Shown: in pieces, positions 46,226 through 53,575 of the stretch | Layout of the letters: the number at the start of each line of letters is the position of its first letter | How positions within the stretch are numbered: the stretch's first letter is position 1 | Source of the DNA: Oscillospiraceae bacterium | GTDB taxonomy: Bacteria > Bacillota > Clostridia > Oscillospirales > Oscillospiraceae | Reading direction: 5' to 3' | Assembly: GCA_022795735.1 (NCBI GenBank) | Contig: JAAWHG010000006.1 | Span: 24,174-88,173, forward strand | DNA: 64,000 nucleotides | Notes under the pieces: generated by a model | What the model saw: only the letters and a program-made list of their open reading frames with translations | The model's database searches: none | What the model was told of the DNA's origin: nothing | Translations under genes and position numbers: made by a program

Positions 46226-46987
46226 ATGGACCTCACCCTGCTGCGGGAACAGATGCCCGTGGTGATTCAAGCGCTCAATACTGGCTTTTTGCAGACCCTC
46301 AAGCTGTTCTTCGTGACCCTTGCCGGCGCGCTGCCGCTCGGGCTGCTCATCTCCTTCGGGTCCATGAACAACTTCCGGCCCTTTTCCTTTCTGCTCCACC
46401 GCAGGGGCGAAGCAAAAGGATTTGTCCGCTGGCTGGGAAACGCGCGGCCCATCCGGGCTTTTTTCCGGTTCATCATCTGGGTGGTCCGGGGAACCCCGCT
46501 GATGATACAGCTGCTTATCATTTTCTTTTTTCCCGGCATGGTGCTGCACAACAACTGGTGGGGCAGCGGCGAGGCCGGACGGTTTGCCGCCTCGGCGGTG
46601 GCCTTTATTTTCAACTACGCCTGCTACTTCTCCGAAATCTACCGCGGCGGCATTCAGAGCGTCCCCAAGGGGCAGCAGGAGGCCGGACAGGTGCTGGGCA
46701 TGACCAAGCGGCAGATTTTCTTCCGCGTCACCCTGCTCCAAATGGTCACGCGCATTGTTCCCCCCATGTCCAACGAGATCATCACCCTGGTCAAGGACAC
46801 CTCCCTGGCCCGCATCATCGCCCTCCAGGAGATCATCTGGGCCGGGCAGGCCTTTATGAAGGGCTCGCAAGGCATTGCGGGGGCCATCTGGCCGCTCTTC
46901 TTCACGGCGGTTTATTATCTGGTTTTCAACGGCGTGGTAACCGTCCTGTTGGGACGGCTGGAAAAGAAATTGGACTTTTTCCGGTAA
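46226..46987 (+). CDS. Polar amino-acid ABC transporter permease
   Basis: A 253-residue HisM/GlnP-type permease. The N-terminal FLQTLKLFFVTLAGALPLGLL, then WVVRGTPLMIQLLIIFF and the EAA loop GIQSVPKGQQEAGQVLGMTK (contact with the ATPase) are characteristic. An extra stretch of about 40 residues after the first helix (HRRGEAKGFVRWLGNARPIR) is cytoplasmic and longer than in the E. coli proteins. AAGGAG is ten bases before the ATG. Confidence 0.93.
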   Translation: MDLTLLREQMPVVIQALNTGFLQTLKLFFVTLAGALPLGLLISFGSMNNFRPFSFLLHRRGEAKGFVRWLGNARPIRAFFRFIIWVVRGTPLMIQLLIIFFFPGMVLHNNWWGSGEAGRFAASAVAFIFNYACYFSEIYRGGIQSVPKGQQEAGQVLGMTKRQIFFRVTLLQMVTRIVPPMSNEIITLVKDTSLARIIALQEIIWAGQAFMKGSQGIAGAIWPLFFTAVYYLVFNGVVTVLLGRLEKKLDFFR

Positions 46988-47000
46988 AGGAGGCGTCAAC

Positions 47001-47777
47001 GTGCCCATCCTAGAAGTACAAAACATTGAAAAGCGCTTCGGCGCGACTGACGTTCTCAAGAACATCAGCTTTACCATGGAGAAGGGAGACTCGGTCGCCA
47101 TCATCGGCTCGTCCGGCTCCGGCAAGACCACCCTTCTGCGCTGTCTAAATTTCCTGGAGCGTCCCAATGGGGGACGTATTGTGGTGGACGGCCAGGTGCT
47201 CTTTGACGCGGCGGACCCCAAAACCCAGCGGGAAAAGGAAATCCGCCAGAAGCGGCTCCACTTCGGGCTGGTCTTCCAGTCCTTCAACCTCTTCCCCCAG
47301 TACACAGCCAGGAAAAACGTCATGCTCGCCTGCGAGCTGTTGTCCAAGGACAAGGACAGCCCCTATCAGGCCACCCAGGACGAGATTGAAGCCACCGCCG
47401 CCGGTCTCCTGGCCCGAATGGGCCTGGGAAACAAGCTCGACCTCTACCCCTACCAACTCTCCGGCGGGCAGCAGCAGCGGGTCGCTATCGCGCGGGCGCT
47501 GGCGCTCCGGCCCGACATCCTCTGCTTTGACGAGCCCACCTCCGCCCTCGACCCCGAGCTGACCGGCGAGGTGCTCAAGGTCATCCGCAGCCTTGCCGAG
47601 CAGAAAACCACTATGGTTATCGTGACCCACGAAATGGCTTTCGCCCGCGACGTCGCCGGACGGGCCATCTTCATGGACGGGGGCGTGATTGTGGAGCAGG
47701 GCCCTGCCAAACAGGTCATCGATCATCCCACCGAGGAACGGACCCGACAGTTCCTGTCACGGTACGCCGGGGAATAG
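47001..47777 (+). CDS. Polar amino-acid ABC transporter ATP-binding protein
   Basis: A 258-residue ATPase of the HisP/GlnQ group with Walker A GSSGSGKTTLLRCLN, Q-loop LVFQSFNLFPQ, signature LSGGQQQRVAIARAL, Walker B LCFDEPTSALDPEL and H-loop VTHEMAFARDV. The start is GTG (PILEVQNIEK follows) with AAAGGAGG upstream. Its 3' end overlaps the convergent gene on the other strand by 62 bases. Confidence 0.96.
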   Translation: MPILEVQNIEKRFGATDVLKNISFTMEKGDSVAIIGSSGSGKTTLLRCLNFLERPNGGRIVVDGQVLFDAADPKTQREKEIRQKRLHFGLVFQSFNLFPQYTARKNVMLACELLSKDKDSPYQATQDEIEATAAGLLARMGLGNKLDLYPYQLSGGQQQRVAIARALALRPDILCFDEPTSALDPELTGEVLKVIRSLAEQKTTMVIVTHEMAFARDVAGRAIFMDGGVIVEQGPAKQVIDHPTEERTRQFLSRYAGE

Positions 47778-48210
47778 TGTTCCGCTCCGACCATTCGGGC
47801 CACTCGGGCCACTCCGGCTCCTTCCAACCCGATTTCCAGTCAAGGACGTCCTCCTCGCCGGGGGCGTCCTTTTCTGACGGCTTCTCCTCCTCGACGGCCG
47901 GTTCGGGCTCTTTCGGAGGCTTTTCCGCTTCCTCCGGCTCGGGTCTGTCCGGCGCGGACGCCTCCGGCATATGTGCCGGCTCCTTGGCAGTCTCCTCCGA
48001 CGAGGGGAGATAGCGGCCGTCGGAATCCTGCCCGCGCTGCTCCCGCTCCTGATCCGGCTCTTCATTCACCGCCTCGGGTTGCTCCTGCGGGGCCTCAGCC
48101 TCCTCTGGCGCAGGCCCCGGATGGGTGAACCCCCAGAGCCAGATGACAAACAGCACGGTGATGCAGGCCGCGACGATGACCGTCCAGCGGTTTCGCTTGT
48201 TCCATTTCAA
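47716..48210 (-). CDS. Membrane-anchored acidic Pro/Glu-rich protein of unknown function
   Basis: A 164-residue protein: a short basic N-terminus (KWNKRNR), one membrane segment (WTVIVAACITVLFVIWLW), then a disordered tail rich in Pro, Glu and Lys (EEAEAPQEQPEAV, PPKEPEPAVEEEKPSEK) and a repeat EPEWPEWPEW near the end. The tail should be extracellular. The start is TTG with GGAGGGA eight bases upstream. The last 20 codons overlap the end of the convergent ABC ATPase gene. No family is recognised; a wall-spanning tether is a guess. Confidence 0.6.
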   Translation of the reverse strand: MKWNKRNRWTVIVAACITVLFVIWLWGFTHPGPAPEEAEAPQEQPEAVNEEPDQEREQRGQDSDGRYLPSSEETAKEPAHMPEASAPDRPEPEEAEKPPKEPEPAVEEEKPSEKDAPGEEDVLDWKSGWKEPEWPEWPEWSERNTIPRRTVTGTVGSVPRWDDR

Positions 48211-48228
48211 ATACTTGTCCCTCCACGG

Positions 48229-48257
48229 AAAACGCCGTCCGCTTTGCGCGGACGGCG
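48229..48257 (-). terminator. Terminator of the HExxH protein gene
   Basis: Minus strand: CGCCGTCCGC/GCGGACGGCG stem (48233-48242 and 48248-48257), then TTTT (48229-48232). Confidence 0.75.
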
Positions 48258-48286
48258 CTGTTGTTCGCAATTATAACGCGGCGGCG

Positions 48287-49123
48287 CTACGCCCAAATGG
48301 AAAAGGAACGCTGCTGCTCCTCCGCTTCCTCCTGGGCGGTCAACGGCTCAGGCTGGTTGACGGTCACCGTCCGGGTAGTTCCGCCCGCGAGGTAGACCTC
48401 GCCGCACTCGGGGCAAATCGCGTTGTGGTAAGAAACCGATTGTGAAAGCACCTTCCGGTCCTCCTGCATCGCCTTGGCCCGTTCCCGCACGACATGCTCG
48501 TTTTCATGCCCCCGGATGGCGGCCTGGGCCATCTTGGGGTCAACCCTTGTCGCCGTTTTAAAGGAGACACCGGGGTCGTCCGAGCCGTCCTGATACTTAC
48601 GCTTTTTGCAGGTCTGACATTCGCCCTCTTCGGCGACCTCCCGCGCGGTTGGGGTCTCCCCCACCTTCGGTTCGTCCTCCTGCTCTCCGGCTTCGCGGGT
48701 GTTAGCGGTTTCACCGGGCAGCAGCGCCGCTGCCTTCTCCTGTCCAGGTATCCTGGGGATCGCCGTCTCCTCCTCTTGCCCAGACACGCCCGGCAAACGG
48801 TTCAACTCCTCCGCAGCGGGCTGAGAATAGTGATTGGAATACCGAATCCGGCTCCGGGCCGCTCCCTCAACGGGGTCGTTGGCCATATAATGAAGCAAAG
48901 CGTCCTTGTTGAACACGTTGTCCCGCACCGGCTTGACGGCCCCGGCGGGCTGCACCGGAACGTCGGGCTGGGCGCGCCGGGCGGCGACAACCCGCAGTCC
49001 CGCCGCCTGCGCGGGCCTGACGGCGGCGCGTTCTGCTCCCGCCAGCTCCCGAGTCTGACGGCTCATGGGATACAAATAGGGAGAATGATAGACGCCGCCG
49101 GTGCTGGCGATGGCTCCGACCAT
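48287..49123 (-). CDS. SprA-related putative metalloprotease (HExxH)
   Basis: A 278-residue protein with a disordered N-terminal half and a conserved C-terminal block: CQTCKKRKYQDGSDDPGVSF, then RGHENEHVVRERAKA, which contains an HExxH zinc-protease motif (His206, Glu207, His210), then SVSYHNAICPECGEVYLAGG with a CxxC pair. This arrangement matches the SprA-related family, presumed metalloproteases of unknown substrate. There is no signal peptide. AAGGAGGG precedes the ATG chosen (MVGAIASTGG), and a good promoter is upstream. Confidence 0.78.
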   Translation of the reverse strand: MVGAIASTGGVYHSPYLYPMSRQTRELAGAERAAVRPAQAAGLRVVAARRAQPDVPVQPAGAVKPVRDNVFNKDALLHYMANDPVEGAARSRIRYSNHYSQPAAEELNRLPGVSGQEEETAIPRIPGQEKAAALLPGETANTREAGEQEDEPKVGETPTAREVAEEGECQTCKKRKYQDGSDDPGVSFKTATRVDPKMAQAAIRGHENEHVVRERAKAMQEDRKVLSQSVSYHNAICPECGEVYLAGGTTRTVTVNQPEPLTAQEEAEEQQRSFSIWA

Positions 49124-49193
49124 AACATATCCCTCCTTGGCATTGAGACCGCCGACGAAAGAACGGCCCCGCAAAGTTTCCTTCTTTACAAAT

Positions 49194-49222
49194 AGTATAG
49201 CACCACCCGGGCCTGTTTGCAA
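49194..49222 (-). promoter_or_regulatory. Promoter of the HExxH protein gene
   Basis: Minus strand: TTGCAA (49217-49222), 17-base spacer, TATACT (49194-49199), 71 bases before the start codon. Confidence 0.75.
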
Positions 49223-49239
49223 CAAGAATGTGGAAATTT

Positions 49240-50541
49240 TTAACGCCCGGTTTCCGTCCCCTCGGAGGGGCTTTCCGATTCAAAGACCGCCTCGGAAAGG
49301 TCCAGCGCCTGATTGCAGCGGTTGTCGATGTCCACGTCATTTCCCGCGAAGCGCGTGCCGGAGAAAATCAGCATAACATCTGTGGGTACGCTCTGTAGCA
49401 GGACCGCAGTATGATTGTTCTGAAATACATTGTCCATATAGAGCTGATCCAGCACGGTAGTGCCGCTGGAATTAAAATGGAGGCCAACGGCGTTATTTTC
49501 AAAAATGGTTTGATCGGCGTCAATCCACGCTTCGCTCACCGCCTGATAACCAGTTTCCCAGCCGGATACCCGGCAATTGGTCAGCTGGGTCCGTACCGAC
49601 GCAGAAATGCCCACCCCCTCGCCGCTGCCAATGAAGTCGATGTTTTTGAACTCGTGATAGCCAAAGGGATATGCCGCCTTTACAGACCCAGTAAAGGTGG
49701 TGCGTTCTCCGTTGGTCCCCGTGCTTCCGTTGAGCTTAATACAACGCGTATCCAAATTCAACCCTCCCGCGTAGGTCACTGGAGGAAGGTCAATATAGAT
49801 TAAATCATGTTCGCTGGTCGTCGCCGTAATCTCATCCACAAAGGCCCGCAATTCCTCAATGGTGTTCATGGGCCCGTCCTGCGCGGTATATTTGCGGGTT
49901 GCAAGCGCTTCCAACCGGTGAAGCTGACGCAGGCGAATAACATCGCCGTTCTGCATGGTTACCGTGAAAAACAACTCCGCCTCATGGTCTCCCGGGGTAT
50001 GGAGCTGAAAATCAATAAAAGTCATCACAGCGTTGGGAACATAGAGGTACTCCGACTCCATCGCCGGGTCCGTGCAGGTGATGGAGACAGACTGGTCTGC
50101 GCACCGAATTTCCGCGTAAACGGAATCAACGCCCTCCCAAAAGGTGTCCAGAGCTGCCGTACCATCCTCTGCGTTGTTGACAAACAGGCCGGCGGGATAA
50201 CGGTAGGAGCCCCCTACTTCTCCGCGGTTGCGCACCTCGGGAAGCGGGGTTTCCGGCGTCAGGTCATCGGAGATATAGAGGTCGAAACTGCCCTGCCGGT
50301 TAGAATAAACCATTTCATGCGTGCCGTTGTCGTAGGTCTTCGGCCTGCTGGCGGCGTACCAAACCATGGCAAAAATCAAGCCTGCGGCAAGAATCATCAA
50401 GAGGGCGCTGTACAGCGCCCTCCCCTGCATATGCCGGGGAGGGACCAGTTCTGTTTGTTGTATCACGCTCTTGGCGCAGTGCGGACAAAAGGACGCTCCC
50501 TCATGTAAAGGAGTTCCGCAGTGGGGACAAAGCCTGTTCAA
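49240..50541 (-). CDS. Zinc-ribbon membrane protein with beta-helix-like extracellular domain
   Basis: A 433-residue protein. It begins with a double CxxC zinc ribbon (LCPHCGTPLHEGASFCPHC), then a membrane segment (ALYSALLMILAAGLIFAMVWY, about residues 42-62). The extracellular part ends in a right-handed beta-helix-like region with repeated short strands (EFKNIDFIGSGEGVGI, LTNCRVSGWETGYQAV, DQTIFENNAVGLHF, DNVFQNNHTAVLL), resembling pectate-lyase-like folds. No catalytic residues are assigned. TTG start with GGGAGG upstream. It lies 36 bases after the phosphodiester glycosidase gene. Confidence 0.68.
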   Translation of the reverse strand: MNRLCPHCGTPLHEGASFCPHCAKSVIQQTELVPPRHMQGRALYSALLMILAAGLIFAMVWYAASRPKTYDNGTHEMVYSNRQGSFDLYISDDLTPETPLPEVRNRGEVGGSYRYPAGLFVNNAEDGTAALDTFWEGVDSVYAEIRCADQSVSITCTDPAMESEYLYVPNAVMTFIDFQLHTPGDHEAELFFTVTMQNGDVIRLRQLHRLEALATRKYTAQDGPMNTIEELRAFVDEITATTSEHDLIYIDLPPVTYAGGLNLDTRCIKLNGSTGTNGERTTFTGSVKAAYPFGYHEFKNIDFIGSGEGVGISASVRTQLTNCRVSGWETGYQAVSEAWIDADQTIFENNAVGLHFNSSGTTVLDQLYMDNVFQNNHTAVLLQSVPTDVMLIFSGTRFAGNDVDIDNRCNQALDLSEAVFESESPSEGTETGR

Positions 50542-50577
50542 ACCCGTTTCCTCCCTCGCTGGAACGCGGCGTGGGTG

Positions 50578-51939
50578 TCAGCTCCGCTCATAGATAAAGG
50601 CGTTGGGCAGCTGGCGGCCCTCCAAGTAGCCGTTGGAGCAGCGTATGACGTACTCGCCGTCATACCATAGGATGGTGCTGGCCCCGCCGTCGAGATTCAT
50701 GGCCTGCATGCAGTTGTGCCGGTATAGAATCTGGGCGCACTCCTTCACGCCGCAGCCCATGGAACGGGCGGGCTGCCGGCCCTCAATCGCCAGCATCAAC
50801 ACCTCGCCCAGGTCGGACTGCCCAATCACGGTACGCGGGTTGAGCTCCGAATAATACTGCACATATTCGTCATTGATGAGCTCCCCATCCACAATCAGGG
50901 CGGGCATAAACTCCACGGCGTCGGTGGTGTCCTCATGAACAGGGGACTGGGAATCGGTGATGTACATATAATTGTTTTCCCGCAGTTCGATGCGCTTATA
51001 GCCCCACCACATATGTTCGCCCCGGGGCTCGCCGTCCGACATGGCGAAACCGGCGATGGTGCCGCCGTTGCCGTTGCCGCCGTCATCGATGAAGCCGCTG
51101 GCCGTCATGGCGAGAACGCCGTTGTTGTTGTTCGCGATGGTCTGGGCGTACTGTCCGGCCCAGGCCGATTCCGAGTTTTTGACCGACAGTTTGGACGGGT
51201 CCTTGGCGATGGCGAGCACCCCCAGATACCGGCCGCCCGCGCCGCTGCCCTCCACCCGGACCAGGAGAATCTGGTTGGGCACGTCGATGGCGAGAACCTG
51301 TTCGTCCATGGTGGTGCGGATGCTGGTGCCGCTGTCGTCCAAACCGGCTTCGTTGATATAGATCCCACCCCAGCCGTTGTCCAACGCCTCGGGGTGTTCG
51401 GCGAGATAAGCCTCCATGGAGTCCTGGTCAATCTCCCAGAAGAGGGTATAGAAGTCCTGCTCGGCCTGCTCCTCGGGGGTGAGGGTCGGGGCAGCCGGTT
51501 CGGCGGGTTTGACCGATTCCGCCGGCTTGACCGTCCCGGGCTTCTCATCCGGCTTGACGGCAGGCTTGTCGTCGATATGCCAGGAGCTCTCCTTACCGAT
51601 CTGCGCCCGGCGGGCCTCAGCCACGCCGTCCATCACCTCGTTGATGACGGGCGAAGGGATAAAGGCGGTGGCCAGCCATTGATGGCGCATGGTAGACATG
51701 GCGGTCTGAATGTAGATGGTCCGGTAGCGGGCGATAAAGGGAATGTTGGAGTAGACGGCGACAAAGTATAGCGCCTCTAAAATGGCAAGCACCGCCAAAA
51801 CAATGGTAATGGGCTTCAGAGGGGAGCGTGCGTAATCCTCCTCCTCGCCTGCGTCTCTATAATAACGGGACTCTCCGCCGGCCCGTTCCAGGTAGCGCGG
51901 GCGGGTGCGATTATTGCCAAACAGCTTGATCCGGCTCAA
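50578..51939 (-). CDS. Phosphodiester glycosidase (NAGPA) family membrane protein
   Basis: A 453-residue protein with a basic cytoplasmic N-terminus, one membrane segment (PITIVLAVLAILEALYFVAV, about residues 42-61) and a C-terminal NAGPA domain: IANNNNGVLAMTASGF, GCGVKECAQILYRHNCMQAM and NLDGGASTILWYDGEYV (the family DGGxST motif). Relatives remove GlcNAc from phosphodiester links or act on wall polymers. A Pro/Glu/Lys linker (KPAVKPDEKPGTVKPAE) separates anchor and domain. The start is TTG with GGAGG seven bases upstream. Confidence 0.85.
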   Translation of the reverse strand: MSRIKLFGNNRTRPRYLERAGGESRYYRDAGEEEDYARSPLKPITIVLAVLAILEALYFVAVYSNIPFIARYRTIYIQTAMSTMRHQWLATAFIPSPVINEVMDGVAEARRAQIGKESSWHIDDKPAVKPDEKPGTVKPAESVKPAEPAAPTLTPEEQAEQDFYTLFWEIDQDSMEAYLAEHPEALDNGWGGIYINEAGLDDSGTSIRTTMDEQVLAIDVPNQILLVRVEGSGAGGRYLGVLAIAKDPSKLSVKNSESAWAGQYAQTIANNNNGVLAMTASGFIDDGGNGNGGTIAGFAMSDGEPRGEHMWWGYKRIELRENNYMYITDSQSPVHEDTTDAVEFMPALIVDGELINDEYVQYYSELNPRTVIGQSDLGEVLMLAIEGRQPARSMGCGVKECAQILYRHNCMQAMNLDGGASTILWYDGEYVIRCSNGYLEGRQLPNAFIYERS

Positions 51940-52055
51940 GGTTCATCCTCCTATAGGGGAATCGAGTATGCGAATTGTGAACGAAACAGCGCGCCGGAAA
52001 CTTTTACCTGCGCGCCGCGCCTAAATATCGGGGAATGCAGCAAGGTATATCTCAT

Positions 52056-52084
52056 ATAGTATCATGTTTCGCGCGCGGATGCAA
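52056..52084 (-). promoter_or_regulatory. Promoter of the phosphodiester glycosidase operon
   Basis: Minus strand: TTGCAT (52079-52084), 17-base spacer, TACTAT (52056-52061). Confidence 0.7.
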
Positions 52085-52179
52085 TTCTAATTTGCCGGGG
52101 CATGTGATATTTTTTGGAAACAGAGTGAAATTTGTCTGATAATTGTAGAACTTACCGGGGAATACCGGCTTTTCTGTGA

Positions 52180-52208
52180 TTTACAATCGCGAAAAAAAGG
52201 ACTATAAT
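52180..52208 (+). promoter_or_regulatory. Promoter of the PfkB-like gene
   Basis: TTTACA (52180-52185), 17-base spacer, perfect TATAAT (52203-52208), 39 bases before the ATG. Confidence 0.85.
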
Positions 52209-52247
52209 GGGGATACAGTCGTTTTAGGGACTGGAAGGAGAGTGAAT

Positions 52248-53135
52248 ATGGTTATCACGGTAATATTGGATGCCGCCCTGGAAAAGACCCTCCACATCCC
52301 CGGCCTCGCGCTGGGAGCGTCCTGCCGGGCGGAACGCTCGTGCCTCCAACCCGGTGGCCAAGGGCTGACGGCGGCGGCGGCGCTACACAGCCTTGGCGGA
52401 CAGTGTGCCGCTGTTGGAATCGTGGGCGGCGCGGAGGGGGAGTACATACGGGACCGGCTGGACCTCATGGGTCTGCCAAACGACCTGGTGCTTGGCCGCG
52501 CCCAAACGCCCACCAATCTCTGCCTGGCGGACGGGGACAGATGGACCCACATCCGCGAAGCAGCCGCGGCGGCGACGGATCAAGAGCTTTTGGAGGTCTG
52601 GCAAAAGGTGTCCGACCTGGCGAAGCCGGGGGACTCCGTCCTCCTCGCCGGCGAACTGCCCCCGGCCATGACCCCCGAGCTGCTGGCCCAGTGGGTTGGG
52701 CAGCTCCGGCGGGAAGGCGTCCTGGTTGCGCTGAATCTTGAGCCGGCCCAGCGGTACGCGGCGGCAAAGCCCTCCCTTTTGATTACCGGCCCGGCCGGAA
52801 TGTCCGCCCTGTGCGGCGCGCGTCTGGATGGGCAGGAGGCCCTGCTTGGGGCCGCGAAGCGTACCGTCGCCGAAGGGGTGGACCGGGTGGTGATTCCAAT
52901 GGAGGATGGCTGGGTTCTCTTCGTCAGGGCGGACGAAGGTCTGCGCGTTCGCGCGCCGCGGCCTCTCGCCTCCGCCACCATGACGGCACGTATATTGGCC
53001 GGTCTGGACGCTGGCGAAGACTGGAAGACGCTGGCGGTTCGCGCCGTCGCCGCAGCCGCAGCCGAAAACCAGCCCCCCAAGCCCGGAGACCTTCCTCCGC
53101 TCGAGCAGCGGGTAGAAGTGGAACGTCTCTACTGA
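52248..53135 (+). CDS. PfkB/1-phosphofructokinase-like protein lacking the catalytic GAGD motif
   Basis: A 295-residue protein with the ribokinase (PfkB) plan. The N-terminus VITVILDAALEKTLHI parallels TVTLNPALD of 1-phosphofructokinases but lacks the Asn-Pro and Asp. The GGKGxN motif reads GGQGLTAAAAL. The C-terminal GAGDxxxAGFLAGL signature reads LASATMTARILAGL, so the catalytic Asp is Ala and the anion-hole glycines are gone. Kinase activity is therefore unlikely. A strong promoter, GGAAGGAG ribosome-binding site and a 19-bp terminator-like hairpin suggest it is expressed. It might be a sugar-phosphate sensor or a decaying gene. Confidence 0.75.
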   Translation: MVITVILDAALEKTLHIPGLALGASCRAERSCLQPGGQGLTAAAALHSLGGQCAAVGIVGGAEGEYIRDRLDLMGLPNDLVLGRAQTPTNLCLADGDRWTHIREAAAAATDQELLEVWQKVSDLAKPGDSVLLAGELPPAMTPELLAQWVGQLRREGVLVALNLEPAQRYAAAKPSLLITGPAGMSALCGARLDGQEALLGAAKRTVAEGVDRVVIPMEDGWVLFVRADEGLRVRAPRPLASATMTARILAGLDAGEDWKTLAVRAVAAAAAENQPPKPGDLPPLEQRVEVERLY

Positions 53136-53548
53136 ATCTCGAACGGCTCGGGTCTTGTTTGATTTTTGTCAAACAAGGCCCGAGCCGCTTGTCCATTTCA
53201 GCCCGTCCCGGCTATTTCAGCGACGCCCCAAAAAGGACGCGATTACCTCTTCGCTGTCGCGCCCTGTTATGGTCCTGCCTGTGACCAATTCAATGGCGTC
53301 CAATAGCCGCCGTGCCGGTAGGAGGCCGGCAGCGTCAACGCGGTCAGAAAGTCGGTCGCGGTGACGGCGGAGAGGATATCGCCGCTAGAGTGTCCGGCCT
53401 GACGTGTTTCTCAGTCGGTGCGCAGTTCAAAATTCTTCTTTCCCTGGCCGGCGGGATTGTGCTGCTGCCCCGCGTCTGGGGCATAAACGGCGTGTGGCTG
53501 GCCGTCCCCGTTGCGGAGGGGGTGATGTTCGCGGTATCTGTGCTCTGC
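53136..53548. other. Intergenic region with hairpin and gene debris
   Basis: This 413-base stretch contains a long hairpin just after the PfkB-like gene and, from about 53396, a readable remnant of a MATE transporter. The segment 53200-53395 shows no convincing intact gene on either strand. Confidence 0.6.
53144..53187 (+). terminator. 19-bp hairpin after the PfkB-like gene
   Basis: CGGCTCGGGTCTTGTTTGA (53144-53162) pairs with 53169-53187 with one G-T pair and a 6-base loop. The T-run is poor (CTTG follows), but the position nine bases after the stop fits a terminator. Confidence 0.75.
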
Positions 53549-53575
53549 TTACTGGCGTATCAACGGAATGGCGCA
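53396..53575 (+). pseudogene. C-terminal remnant of a MATE family efflux transporter
   Basis: One plus-strand frame encodes SVGAQFKILLSLAGGIVLLP followed by RVWGINGVWLAVPVAEG and a last hydrophobic helix ending YQRN. The order LP-x-x-x-GINGVW-x-x-x-P-x-x-E is typical of the final two helices of MATE exporters. Nothing upstream restores the remaining 350 or so residues, and the remnant runs into the 3' end of the convergent XRE gene. It looks like a decayed gene fragment. Confidence 0.5.

Larger units (their letters stand above)
51940..52247. other. Divergent intergenic region with two promoters
   Basis: This 308-base gap separates the phosphodiester glycosidase gene (minus) and the PfkB-like gene (plus). 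It contains one promoter for each, a leader of about 110 bases for the minus gene with GCGCGC-rich potential stems (about 51990-52020), and no credible coding frame. Confidence 0.7.

Noticed and set aside
53200..53395. Minus-strand fragment with a readable stretch (GDILSAVTATDFLTAL)
   Set aside because: Too short, interrupted by stops and without a family match that I can recognise; treated as debris.
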